From Bdellovibrionia bacterium (GTDB lineage Bacteria; Bdellovibrionota; Bdellovibrionia; Bdellovibrionales; JAGQZY01), in assembly GCA_030427805.1 (NCBI GenBank), contig JAUICP010000002.1, positions 682,001 through 746,000 of the forward strand: DNA of 64,000 nucleotides. The letters run 5' to 3'. This document shows positions 9,455-18,121 of the stretch, piece after piece (the stretch's first letter is position 1; every line of letters starts with the position of its first letter). The notes beneath the pieces were generated by a model. The model was not told the origin of the DNA. It searched no databases and was given only the letters and a program-made list of their open reading frames with translations. Both the position numbers and the translations under genes were made by a program.

Positions 9455-11842
9455 ATGGCCTACGATCACAAGAATATCGACAGTAAATGGCAAAAAGAGT
9501 GGCAAGAAAACAAGGTATTTGAAGCTCAAAATGATTCGTCAAAACCAAAATATTATGCTCTCGATATGTTTCCCTACCCGTCTGGGAAAGGCCTCCACGT
9601 TGGTCATTTAGCCTCTTACACCCCTACAGATGTGATTTCGCGATTTAAAAGGAACAAGGGTTTTAATGTCCTTCACCCAATGGGCTATGATGCCTTTGGA
9701 CTTCCTGCCGAACAATACGCCATTCAAACCGGAATTCACCCTGAAAAAACCACAAAAGCAGCCATTGAAAGTTTTCGCAAGACTCTGATCGAGTTTGGAT
9801 ACAGTTTTGATTGGAGCAGAGAGGTTTCAACCTGTGATCCAAGCTTTTATAAATGGACCCAATTTATTTTCAAGAAGCTTTACGAAAAGGGACTCGCCTA
9901 CCAAAAAGAAGTTCCTGTGAACTGGTGCCCTGCACTTAAAACCGTTCTCGCCAATGAAGAGGTCGTCGATGGCAAGAGTGAGCGCGGAGGACATCCCGTT
10001 GTTCGCAAACCCATGAAGCAGTGGATGTTAAAAATTACAGCCTATGCGGACAGACTTCTTCATGATTTAGAAAAAATCGATTGGCCAGAGCGCACGAAAG
10101 AAGGACAGAAAAATTGGATCGGTCGCAGCGAGGGTGCTGAAGTCGATTTTAAAATAAAAGATCACGACGAAAAATTTCGCGTCTTTACAACTCGGCCAGA
10201 CACATTGTTCGGTGTTACTTTTATGGTCATTTCCCCGGAACACCCTCTTACTAAAGTCATTACAACTTCAGAAAATAAAACTAATGTCGAAAACTATATT
10301 CAGCAGGCCGCTTCACGAAGCGAAGTTGACCGTAAATCTGACACTACAAAGACGGGAGTATTTACAGGTGCTCACTGTCTTCACCCCCTTACGGGTGAAG
10401 AGATCCCCATTTGGACTGCCGATTACGTGTTAATGGATTACGGTACGGGTGCAATCATGGCGGTTCCCGGTCACGACGAAAGAGATTTTGAATTTGCGGA
10501 AAAATTCGGTATTGAAATTAAAAGAGTTCTCGAAAGCAAAGAGGAACTTCCATTTATCGGCGACGGAAAACTCGTTAATTCGCAGTTTTTAGACGGCCTC
10601 GATAAATCCCAGGCCATCACAAAAATGATTGAATACCTCGAAAAAGAAAGTCTCGGTGAAAAGAAAATAACTTATAAACTCCGCGACTGGCTTTTCTCAA
10701 GACAACGATACTGGGGCGAACCATTTCCTGTTGTCCACTACCCAAGTGGGGATTTAAAGCTCGTTCCAGACAACGAACTTCCTGTACTTCTACCCGAGGT
10801 TGATGATTATGAGCCGTCAGAGGATGGTAGAGCTCCACTATCAAATGCTAGAGATTGGTTGTCTTATGATGGTGGTGAACGCGAAACAGATACGATGCCC
10901 GGGTCCGCAGGTTCAAGCTGGTACTTTCTGAGGTACTGCGATCCACACAACACTGAGGAGTTCGCTAGTAAAGAAAGCCAGAATTATTGGATGCCCGTCG
11001 ACCTTTATATCGGTGGACCTGAGCACACGGTTGGCCATCTTCTCTATTCAAGGTTCTGGCAAAAGGTTCTTTTCGATGCTGGACTCGTAACAACTGACGA
11101 ACCATTTAATAAACTCGCTCACCAGGGTATGATTCTCGGTGAAGATGGCGAGAAAATGTCGAAGTCACGAGGTAATGTAGTAAACCCCGATGATATTAAA
11201 GTCGAAAATGGAGCCGACGCCCTTCGCGTTTATATTTTATTTCTCGGCCCTATGGATAGAGATAAACCCTGGAACCCAAAAGGCATTGACGGTGTTAAGC
11301 GTTTTCTAGACAGGTACTGGCGCGCTTGTGTCGATGACAGTGGAAATTATATTGGTGATGACAGCGAAGTTTCAATGGAGCTCAATAAAACCCTGCACAA
11401 GACGATTAAAAAAGTTGAGGAAGATATCGAAAGCCTCAGTTTTAATACTGCAATTAGTGCGATGATGATTCTACTCAATGAGGTTTACAAATCTGAAAAT
11501 CGTCCGACTTCTGTTTTAAAAGCATTAACTGTGTTACTTTCACCATTTGCACCCCATATAACCGAAGAAGTCTGGCATAAAATGGGGGAGAAGACTTTTG
11601 TTGCCCAGGCTCCTTGGCCTCAATTCGACCCTCAGTTGACTATCGACGACACTGTTACCATTGGCGTTCAGATCAACGGAAAAGTTCGCGGCTCTATAGA
11701 GATCGCCAAGGATGCCACAGAGGAAGAGGCCCTTAAGGTTGCGAGATCTGTAGAAAATGTGGAATCCCATATTGGTGGCAAAGAGCTTGCAAAAGTCATA
11801 TATAAAGCTGGGCGAATTCTGAACCTCATTGTTAAAAAGTAG
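9455..11842 (+). CDS. leuS: Leucyl-tRNA synthetase
   Basis: Class Ia synthetase of 795 residues, close to the shorter bacterial forms. It charges tRNA-Leu in the cytoplasm. The HIGH-type motif appears in PYPSGKGLHVGHLASY near residue 40, followed by HPMGYDAFGLPAEQYA. The CP1 editing domain contains the T-rich VFTTRPDTLFGVTFM and GHDERDFEFA, indicating proofreading is intact. KMSKS occurs as GEKMSKSRGNVVNPD. The C-terminal anticodon-binding and small C-terminal domains are present (HITEEVW, VQINGKVRG). The start has GGAGATGAGGG upstream. speA follows 24 bases later with no terminator between them. Confidence 0.97.
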   Translation: MAYDHKNIDSKWQKEWQENKVFEAQNDSSKPKYYALDMFPYPSGKGLHVGHLASYTPTDVISRFKRNKGFNVLHPMGYDAFGLPAEQYAIQTGIHPEKTTKAAIESFRKTLIEFGYSFDWSREVSTCDPSFYKWTQFIFKKLYEKGLAYQKEVPVNWCPALKTVLANEEVVDGKSERGGHPVVRKPMKQWMLKITAYADRLLHDLEKIDWPERTKEGQKNWIGRSEGAEVDFKIKDHDEKFRVFTTRPDTLFGVTFMVISPEHPLTKVITTSENKTNVENYIQQAASRSEVDRKSDTTKTGVFTGAHCLHPLTGEEIPIWTADYVLMDYGTGAIMAVPGHDERDFEFAEKFGIEIKRVLESKEELPFIGDGKLVNSQFLDGLDKSQAITKMIEYLEKESLGEKKITYKLRDWLFSRQRYWGEPFPVVHYPSGDLKLVPDNELPVLLPEVDDYEPSEDGRAPLSNARDWLSYDGGERETDTMPGSAGSSWYFLRYCDPHNTEEFASKESQNYWMPVDLYIGGPEHTVGHLLYSRFWQKVLFDAGLVTTDEPFNKLAHQGMILGEDGEKMSKSRGNVVNPDDIKVENGADALRVYILFLGPMDRDKPWNPKGIDGVKRFLDRYWRACVDDSGNYIGDDSEVSMELNKTLHKTIKKVEEDIESLSFNTAISAMMILLNEVYKSENRPTSVLKALTVLLSPFAPHITEEVWHKMGEKTFVAQAPWPQFDPQLTIDDTVTIGVQINGKVRGSIEIAKDATEEEALKVARSVENVESHIGGKELAKVIYKAGRILNLIVKK

Positions 11843-11866
11843 CCTTGCCATAAAAAGGAAGTAATA

Positions 11867-13783
11867 TTGAGCAGTTGGACAGTTGACAAGGCAAAAGAAC
11901 TCTACGGTATCAAGTACTGGGGAGCCGGTTACTACGATATTAACGATAAAGGGCACGTCATTGCGACCCCAGAAGGACCTTCTGGAGCGAAGCTAGATCT
12001 CTATAAAGTGACATTAGAGCTCAGACAGCGAGGAATTCGCACCCCCGTACTAATCAGGCTCGCCGATTTAACTAAAAGCCGTGTCAGACTTTTAAACACT
12101 TGCTTCCAAAATGCCATCAAAGAGTGCGAATATAAAGGCGGCTTTCAAGGCGTTTATCCCATTAAAGTGAACCAACAAAGACATCTCATCGAAGAGCTGG
12201 TCACTTTTGGTGGCGAATACAGTCTCGGTCTCGAATGTGGCTCAAAGCCCGAACTCCTGGTTGTTCTCGCTCAAAAGCAAAATGAAGACGGAATCATTGT
12301 TTGTAATGGTTTTAAGGACATGGAGTACATCGAAACGGCGGTCCTTTCTTCGAAACTGGGTCGACACACGATTATCGTTGTCGATCGCAAAGAAGAGCTG
12401 CCGATGATTATAAAGGCTGCTCGAAAATTTGACACCAAGCCCCACATAGGATTTCGCGTAAAGTTGGCCTCTAAAGGTTCAGGAAAATGGGTAGACTCTG
12501 CGGGTGATCGATCTAAATTTGGACTCACAACTTCTGAAATTGTCGAAGGCTACGAGTTACTCATTAAAGAAAACATGCTGGATAGCCTAGAGCTTCTTCA
12601 TTTCCATATCGGCTCACAAATTCCTTCCATTGGACGCATCAAAGCTTCACTCAAGGAAGGGGCTCGATTTTACACCGAACTTAAAAAAATGGGCGCACCC
12701 TTGCGGTACCTCGATGTTGGTGGTGGCCTCGGAGTCGACTACGATGGTTCGGGAGAAAGTGATTCTTCAACAAACTATACAGAACAAGAGTATGCTAATG
12801 ACGTCGTCTCTATTGTTCAAAATGCCTGTGAAGAAATGGAAGTGGAGCAACCCACGATTGTTACTGAAAATGGTCGCGCTTTGGTCGCCCATCACTCTAT
12901 TTTAGTTTTCGACGTTCTCGGCAAGAATACATTGCAATCTGCTGAGCCGCCTCAAGTTCCTAGCGATGAAAAACATAAAATGATTCTCGAATTGGAAGAG
13001 ATTTATGAAGATCTCAATTTAAAAAATCTCAGTGAGTACTACCACGATGTCTTACACATCAAAGAAAGTTCTCTCCAGTTATTTACCTATGGGATGTTAA
13101 ACCTTAAACAAAAAGCAATTGTTGATGGTTTCTACTGGGCCATACTCACTAAGATGAAAGAGCTCTCACAAGAAAACGAGGACCTGGAAGATATCCAGTT
13201 TGAACTGACAGAACTCCTATCAGATACCTTCTTTTGTAATTTTTCAGTTTTTCAATCACTCCCCGATTCTTGGGCCCTTGGACAGGTTTTTCCAATTATT
13301 CCCATCCACCGACACGATGAAAAACCAGAGACAAAAGCTGTCCTCGTTGATTTAACCTGCGACTCAGATGGAAAAATTGAGAACTTTTTAGATATAGAGT
13401 CCGGAAAAGCAAAGAAGACACTCGAGGTCCACAGCCTCGATGAAAACGAGTCCTATTTTATGGGGGCTTTTATGGTCGGCGCCTATCAGGAAACTCTCGG
13501 TGATCTCCACAACCTTTTCGGCGACACGGATGCTGTTCATATTACGATTCATGAAAATGGTGGATACTATGTATCTGATGTCATCGCCGGTGATACGGTC
13601 AGCGAAGTTCTTAGTTTCGTACAGTACAATCGCGAAGAACTCATGCGTAACATGAGAAATTCCTGCGAAATGAGTATTACCACTGGAAATATCACCCGAA
13701 GAGAAGCCGCTTTACTAATGAAATATTATGAAGAAGGTCTTGCCGGATACACCTATCTCGAACAACACGAGGATGAGCTCTAA
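11867..13783 (+). CDS. speA: Biosynthetic arginine decarboxylase
   Basis: PLP-dependent fold-III decarboxylase (638 residues) converting arginine to agmatine, the first step of the agmatine route to putrescine. Start is TTG at 11867 with AGGAAG six bases upstream; the N-terminus WTVDKAKELYGIKYWGAGYY is typical of SpeA. The PLP lysine lies in GVYPIKVNQQ near residue 94. The phosphate-binding region LRYLDVGGGLGVDYDGS and the C-terminal DLTCDSDGK and GDTDAVHI signatures are present. Length is as expected. The agmatinase that would use its product is encoded at 20493. A hairpin follows immediately after the stop. Confidence 0.96.
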   Translation: MSSWTVDKAKELYGIKYWGAGYYDINDKGHVIATPEGPSGAKLDLYKVTLELRQRGIRTPVLIRLADLTKSRVRLLNTCFQNAIKECEYKGGFQGVYPIKVNQQRHLIEELVTFGGEYSLGLECGSKPELLVVLAQKQNEDGIIVCNGFKDMEYIETAVLSSKLGRHTIIVVDRKEELPMIIKAARKFDTKPHIGFRVKLASKGSGKWVDSAGDRSKFGLTTSEIVEGYELLIKENMLDSLELLHFHIGSQIPSIGRIKASLKEGARFYTELKKMGAPLRYLDVGGGLGVDYDGSGESDSSTNYTEQEYANDVVSIVQNACEEMEVEQPTIVTENGRALVAHHSILVFDVLGKNTLQSAEPPQVPSDEKHKMILELEEIYEDLNLKNLSEYYHDVLHIKESSLQLFTYGMLNLKQKAIVDGFYWAILTKMKELSQENEDLEDIQFELTELLSDTFFCNFSVFQSLPDSWALGQVFPIIPIHRHDEKPETKAVLVDLTCDSDGKIENFLDIESGKAKKTLEVHSLDENESYFMGAFMVGAYQETLGDLHNLFGDTDAVHITIHENGGYYVSDVIAGDTVSEVLSFVQYNREELMRNMRNSCEMSITTGNITRREAALLMKYYEEGLAGYTYLEQHEDEL

Positions 13784-13807
13784 GGAGGTCTTTGGACTTT
13801 CCTTTTA
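13782..13807 (+). terminator. Probable terminator after speA
   Basis: AAGGAGGTC, loop TTTG, then GACTTTCCTT with one bulged T and a G-T wobble, followed by a T-rich run. The 5' arm begins inside the TAA stop codon. It is weaker than the other hairpins in the window; the GGAGG could instead be a coincidental RBS-like string. Confidence 0.5.
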
Positions 13808-13893
13808 TTCAGCGCCTCAAACGACCTAACAAGGATACTCTCTTCCCCTTTCAGTAAAAATCAAATAGACTCAGGGTCTCTAGTGGGGGACCT

Positions 13894-15195
13894 ATGAATA
13901 TAGTGATGATTGGCTTGGGTTTACTTTTTTTTCTCGGACATGGTTTAACTTGGCTATTTTCAAGAACTAAAATACCCGATCTTCTTATCCTCATTCTCAT
14001 TGGCTATATACTAGGGCCCGCTACTGGCTTTTTAAATATCGAAGACCTCGGAAAAGTTGGAGGTATTGTTTCGACAATTGCCTTGATTGTGATTCTCTAC
14101 GAAGGGGGCCTGAACCTATCTGCAAGTCAACTCGCTCAATCAGCTCTCCCCGCTATCGGAATTTCTCTTCTTGGTTTTATTCTAATTGTCGGTATCACTT
14201 TCGGTCTCACCATTAGTTTTCAAAATTGGGAGGTTGCAACACTTCTCGCACTTGGATTGGGATCCACCTCTTCTGCGATCGTAATTCCGATGGTTAAATT
14301 TCTTTCGATACAAGACAAGACAAAGACTATATTGTCGCTTGAGTCGGCCTTTACCGATGTTTTAACTATTGTTCTCTTCTTGGTTATGGTTGACTCCATC
14401 GCTTCAGGAACATTTAGTGCTAGAACAATTTTTATAGGTCTCGGTCCTCTCACCCTAGCGTCAATTGTAGCTGGTATTGGTCTCGGACTCTTGTGGTCCT
14501 TTCTCAAGAAAAAATTCAATGACCTAACATCGATGCCTTTTTCAGGAGAAGCCTTCGCCCTCATGTGCTACGGAGCCATGGAATCAACTGGCATGAATGG
14601 AGCCATGGTCGTTCTCGCCCTAGGATTTACTTTAGGTAACTTGGATCTACTACCCGACTGGGGCAAGAAATTTATCAGTAAAGTCCCCGTGAGCTACAGG
14701 GACCTCAGTCTCCTCAAAGAGATTTCATTTCTTTTGAAGACCTTTTTCTTTCTCTATCTCGGTCTTCTTATTAGCTTCAATGAAATCCAACCCATCGTCT
14801 ACGCCTTCGCAATCGTTATTTTGATTTTCATCACTCGCTACGTTTGCGTAAGAATTCTTTTTAGCTCTAAAACTTTCAATCGCCTCGATGCGATGGCAGC
14901 TGTTGCGATGGGACCTCGAGGCCTCGCCTGTGCCGTCCTGGCAACAATTCCTATCGAGCGAGGAATCGAAGGTGGAGAATTCATTCAATCAGTTCTTTTT
15001 GCAGTGATTCCGTTATCCATACTTTTCACCGCAGTCTTCACATTCCTTTGTGAGAACCCCTCGATTCGACAGTCTCTTGAGTCGACCTTTAGGAGTTATC
15101 CCGAACAAGCACCCGAGGTCGCCGTAACGGAAGGGACTGAGAGCCCAACACTAGCGACCAGTACTCAAGAGGGATCTCCTGAGGAATTCGATTGA
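13894..15195 (+). CDS. Cation/proton antiporter (sodium/hydrogen exchanger family)
   Basis: 433 residues with about 11-13 hydrophobic segments and a polar C-terminal tail of about 45 residues rich in E, S and T. The family features are the first-helix pattern KIPDLLILILIGYILGP, the IALIVILYEGGLNLS segment, LGLGSTSSAIVIPMV, and the MGPRGLACAVLATIPIERG region near the C-terminus. The PRGL pattern and single membrane domain point to the NhaP/CPA1-like side of the monovalent cation:proton antiporters. There is no RCK/TrkA domain as in KefB. Inner membrane; it exchanges Na+ or K+ for H+. The exact ion cannot be read from sequence. Confidence 0.88.
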   Translation: MNIVMIGLGLLFFLGHGLTWLFSRTKIPDLLILILIGYILGPATGFLNIEDLGKVGGIVSTIALIVILYEGGLNLSASQLAQSALPAIGISLLGFILIVGITFGLTISFQNWEVATLLALGLGSTSSAIVIPMVKFLSIQDKTKTILSLESAFTDVLTIVLFLVMVDSIASGTFSARTIFIGLGPLTLASIVAGIGLGLLWSFLKKKFNDLTSMPFSGEAFALMCYGAMESTGMNGAMVVLALGFTLGNLDLLPDWGKKFISKVPVSYRDLSLLKEISFLLKTFFFLYLGLLISFNEIQPIVYAFAIVILIFITRYVCVRILFSSKTFNRLDAMAAVAMGPRGLACAVLATIPIERGIEGGEFIQSVLFAVIPLSILFTAVFTFLCENPSIRQSLESTFRSYPEQAPEVAVTEGTESPTLATSTQEGSPEEFD

Positions 15196-15212
15196 AGAGT
15201 TCTTTTTTTAAA

Positions 15213-15659
15213 TTACGAGGCGTGAGCCTTCATCGGTTCTACAACTTGCTCGACCGCAAACCTTGGCTCGACAAGAGAGCGAATAAATAACTCCATTTTA
15301 CGGCTAAATATTTGCGCTTTCTCTCTTGGTTTCTTGTCGATCATTCGGTTCTCAAAGGACAAAGAAGTTCCAATTTGTTGGATGGTTTCAAATAAAGTCA
15401 TCCCTGACTGTAAATAAAAATATGCTAAAGCTAGGCACCGCGCCTCTTCATCGTGAATCAAAGCAATTTGTGCTTTAAGCTTATCAAAATCTTCTGGAGT
15501 GGCTTCTCCGAGTTTTCTTCGGTAAGCAATTTCTTCGAGTAAAGTAATTGATGTGTCGGAAACACCCAATTCTGGAATGAACGGCGCTCTCTTCATCTTC
15601 TCTCGAATATTAGATTTCCTAGTTAGACCAACGACAATAGAAACAACATTATCAAACAT
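15213..15659 (-). CDS. Unknown small cytoplasmic protein
   Basis: 148 residues, mostly helical in appearance, with no signal peptide or membrane helix. It starts at an ATG with a very strong GGAGGAGGAGAG ribosome binding site. A central segment (EDFDKLKAQIALIHDEEARCLALAYFY, quoted in part only) has an amphipathic helix pattern. I recognise no family. It converges with the antiporter gene, 17 bases away. The strong RBS and normal codon use support a real gene. Confidence 0.7.
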   Translation of the reverse strand: MFDNVVSIVVGLTRKSNIREKMKRAPFIPELGVSDTSITLLEEIAYRRKLGEATPEDFDKLKAQIALIHDEEARCLALAYFYLQSGMTLFETIQQIGTSLSFENRMIDKKPREKAQIFSRKMELFIRSLVEPRFAVEQVVEPMKAHAS

Positions 15660-16075
15660 AAACTCTCCTCCTCCATGTGAGCTTATAATTCATTTATTCT
15701 CTTTTGCGAGGAATCAACGGACAGGAATTCGCAAGACTTAAAACGTATTACTCTCGAAACCAAAAGGTAGATAAAATTTGAAATGAGCTCTTGCTTAATG
15801 AGTCAAATCGTCGAGTGATTTATTGTGCGATTTAAGAAAGGACTTTAAAAAGGGATTTTGCCAAATGAGTCGGAAGGTCTCCAACTCCTTGATTAGACAA
15901 AAGTCACTAAAGCCGAATTTGCACTCTCTCACTCTCTACCTCTCAAGGAAAAGATTATCATAATGAGCCCCTCAAAATTGAACACTACTTTCAAATTTTA
16001 CTACCCCTGTATCAATTTAGTACGGGCTGTGTCTAATTTTTAGTGGGTGTGAATAGGCCGATCTAGTAATTTCAA
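15660..16075. other. Intergenic region without recognisable gene
   Basis: 416 bases between the small unknown gene and the end of yejE. The start of the minus-strand gene's leader (strong RBS) is at its left edge. Two short plus-strand ORFs (from 15865 and 15963, about 26-32 codons) lack ribosome binding sites. A short CTAGT/ACTAG stem lies at 16063-16079 near the yejE stop but has no T-run. I see no tRNA, repeat array or clear promoter. Confidence 0.6.
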
Positions 16076-17095
16076 CTAGTTAGTGCGCTTGGGATCGAAG
16101 GCTTCGCGAACCCCTTCACCGATGAGGTTTAAAATAGTCAAAGTGAAAAAGAGAGCCAAAGACGGGTAGAGGGCTAACCACCAGGCAATTGTGAAGTGCT
16201 TTTTTGATTGGTTTAAGAGCTCACCCCAACTCGGAGTTGGCGCAGGAACACCAAATCCCAGGTAATCCAGGATCGCTAGGCTCGCAATAGCACCCGAAAT
16301 CATAAATGGCGAAAAGGTAATCCATGGCGTAAGGGCATTGGGCAAACAATGTTTGAATAGAACTCTCGGCACTGAAGCTCCTTGGGCACGTGCCGCTTCG
16401 ACAAATTCAAGATTTCTTAAACGTAACATCTCGGCCCGAAGATAATGACCGACACCAGTCCATGTGAAGACCGCTGTGAGCACAATCAAAAGGAAGACTC
16501 CAGGAAAGAAAATAGAACTCATCGTTAGGAGAATCAGGAGGTAGGGCATAGATTCAAAAATCTCAACGAGCCTTTGCCCAATAAGGTCGACCTTGCCACC
16601 AAAAAAGCCCATAGCGGAGCCAAATACCATTCCTAGAATAGAAACTAGAACCCAAACGCCAAAACCATAAATAAAGGAATATCGAAATCCATAGAGAAGA
16701 CGGGATAATAAATCTCTTCCGCCCTCATCAGTACCTAACCAATTGGGTGAGGATGGAGGTGCCGGAAGCTCATAGAGTTCATCATTTTTCTCATAGGGAT
16801 CCCAGGGAATAATCGGCCATAGCGCCCAACCTTCGCTCTCGATATCCAACTTGCGAAAATTCATTACAAACTCATCTGTGATTCCAAATTCAGATGGGTG
16901 GTATTTATTTAAAACAGGAAAATAGATTGAGCCTTTGTAATTCATCACTATGGGTTTTGAATTGGCCCAAAGCTCTGCCGTTAAGCTCAGGAAAATAAGA
17001 AACAGTAGTAACAAAGTGCTGATGAGCGAGAGCTTTCGAGACTTGAAAGCCTTCCAACGTTTCTGTCCTGCTGTCGACTGCTTCCACTGACTCAT
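16076..17095 (-). CDS. yejE: Peptide ABC transporter permease, YejE-like
   Basis: 339 residues. One N-terminal membrane helix (about 25-45) is followed by a periplasmic stretch of about 90 residues and then a five-helix permease domain. The EAA loop reads EAARAQGASVPRVLFKHCLPNALTPW. The extended periplasmic segment with KPIVMNYKGSIYFPVLN is characteristic of YejE in the microcin C/oligopeptide uptake system rather than generic OppC/DppC. It overlaps yejB by 4 bases (ATGA), so translation is coupled. The cognate ATPase gene yejF does not follow. Confidence 0.9.
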   Translation of the reverse strand: MSQWKQSTAGQKRWKAFKSRKLSLISTLLLLFLIFLSLTAELWANSKPIVMNYKGSIYFPVLNKYHPSEFGITDEFVMNFRKLDIESEGWALWPIIPWDPYEKNDELYELPAPPSSPNWLGTDEGGRDLLSRLLYGFRYSFIYGFGVWVLVSILGMVFGSAMGFFGGKVDLIGQRLVEIFESMPYLLILLTMSSIFFPGVFLLIVLTAVFTWTGVGHYLRAEMLRLRNLEFVEAARAQGASVPRVLFKHCLPNALTPWITFSPFMISGAIASLAILDYLGFGVPAPTPSWGELLNQSKKHFTIAWWLALYPSLALFFTLTILNLIGEGVREAFDPKRTN

Positions 17096-18114
17096 GAGAA
17101 CGTAATCCTCGGATCGACAAAGACATAGAGAAAATCGACAAAGAGCCGACCAAACAAATAGAGTAAACTCTGAATAAAAATCATGGCCATGATAACCGGA
17201 TAATCTCGACTCACAAGAGCCTCATAACTGAGTAAGCCCATACCGTCGATTTGAAAAATTTCTTCAATAATAATTGAACCCGCAAAAAATACCGTAAGAA
17301 TTCCGGTCATACTGGTTACAATTGGTATTAAAGCATTTCTAAAAGCGTGCTTCATATATGTGGTTCGTTCATCTAACCCCTTTGCTCGAGCCGTTCGGAT
17401 ATAATCCTGACTAATTACCTCAAGCATGCTGTTCTTCATAAGCATTGTAAGAAAAGTGAAACTACCCACCATGTAACAAAGAAGTGGTAAAATGAGATGG
17501 CGAAGACGGTCCTCAACCTGGCCCCAAAAATCCAGTGATTCATAGTCATCCGAAACAAATCCCTGGAGTGGAAACCAGCTTCCTTCTTGCCCAGCGACAT
17601 AGACAATTAAGAAAATTCCTAATATCAGCGGCGGTATCGAATACAGAACAAACAATATAGAACTCGTAATAACATCAAATTGAGTGCCATTCCGGATGGC
17701 CTTTATCAGCCCCAGAAAAACACTCACAATGTAAGTGAGCACCAGAGAAGTTAAACCAAACTGAAGAGATATTGGAACTCGACTTATTATTAAATTAGAG
17801 ACCGGCTCTTCATAGGTGTAACTATTTCCAAAATCGAGTGTCGCAATATTTTTGAGCCAGATAAAATAACGAGTAATCAATGGCTTATCAAAACCATAGT
17901 ACTCTTTCATGAGCTTAATGACTTCGGGATTCGCAGCCTGGTCATTACCGCCACCACCCGACTCACCACCTCCGGTCGCGCTAAAACGCATGGCCCGTAA
18001 CTTTTCATCGATGGGACTTCCCGGTGCCATATTAATAATAACAAAGCACACAAGGGTAATCCCAATCAAAGTGGGAATCATCAGTAGTAGTCTGCGAATC
18101 AAATAACTAAACAT
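17092..18114 (-). CDS. yejB: Peptide ABC transporter permease, YejB-like
   Basis: 340 residues; inner-membrane permease of the Opp/Dpp/Yej class. N-terminal pattern MFSYLIRRLLLMIPTLIGIT, then MAPGSPID. A Gly/Ser-rich insert (GGGESGGGGN near residue 50) lies in the first periplasmic loop and is usual for YejB. The EAA loop is DYIRTARAKGLDERTTYMKHAFRNALIP. The gene begins 7 bases after the yejA stop and overlaps yejE. It forms the heterodimeric membrane channel with YejE. Confidence 0.91.
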   Translation of the reverse strand: MFSYLIRRLLLMIPTLIGITLVCFVIINMAPGSPIDEKLRAMRFSATGGGESGGGGNDQAANPEVIKLMKEYYGFDKPLITRYFIWLKNIATLDFGNSYTYEEPVSNLIISRVPISLQFGLTSLVLTYIVSVFLGLIKAIRNGTQFDVITSSILFVLYSIPPLILGIFLIVYVAGQEGSWFPLQGFVSDDYESLDFWGQVEDRLRHLILPLLCYMVGSFTFLTMLMKNSMLEVISQDYIRTARAKGLDERTTYMKHAFRNALIPIVTSMTGILTVFFAGSIIIEEIFQIDGMGLLSYEALVSRDYPVIMAMIFIQSLLYLFGRLFVDFLYVFVDPRITFS

Positions 18115-18121
18115 AGGATCT

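Noticed and set aside
14220-14564. 114-residue minus-strand frame inside the antiporter gene (and similar antisense frames at 23317-23724, 48969-49352, 56294-56674)
   Set aside because: All lie antisense to strongly recognised genes and lack RBS; they are shadows of codon bias.
15865-16050. Two short plus-strand ORFs of 26-32 codons
   Set aside because: No ribosome binding site, low-complexity composition and no conserved-looking feature.
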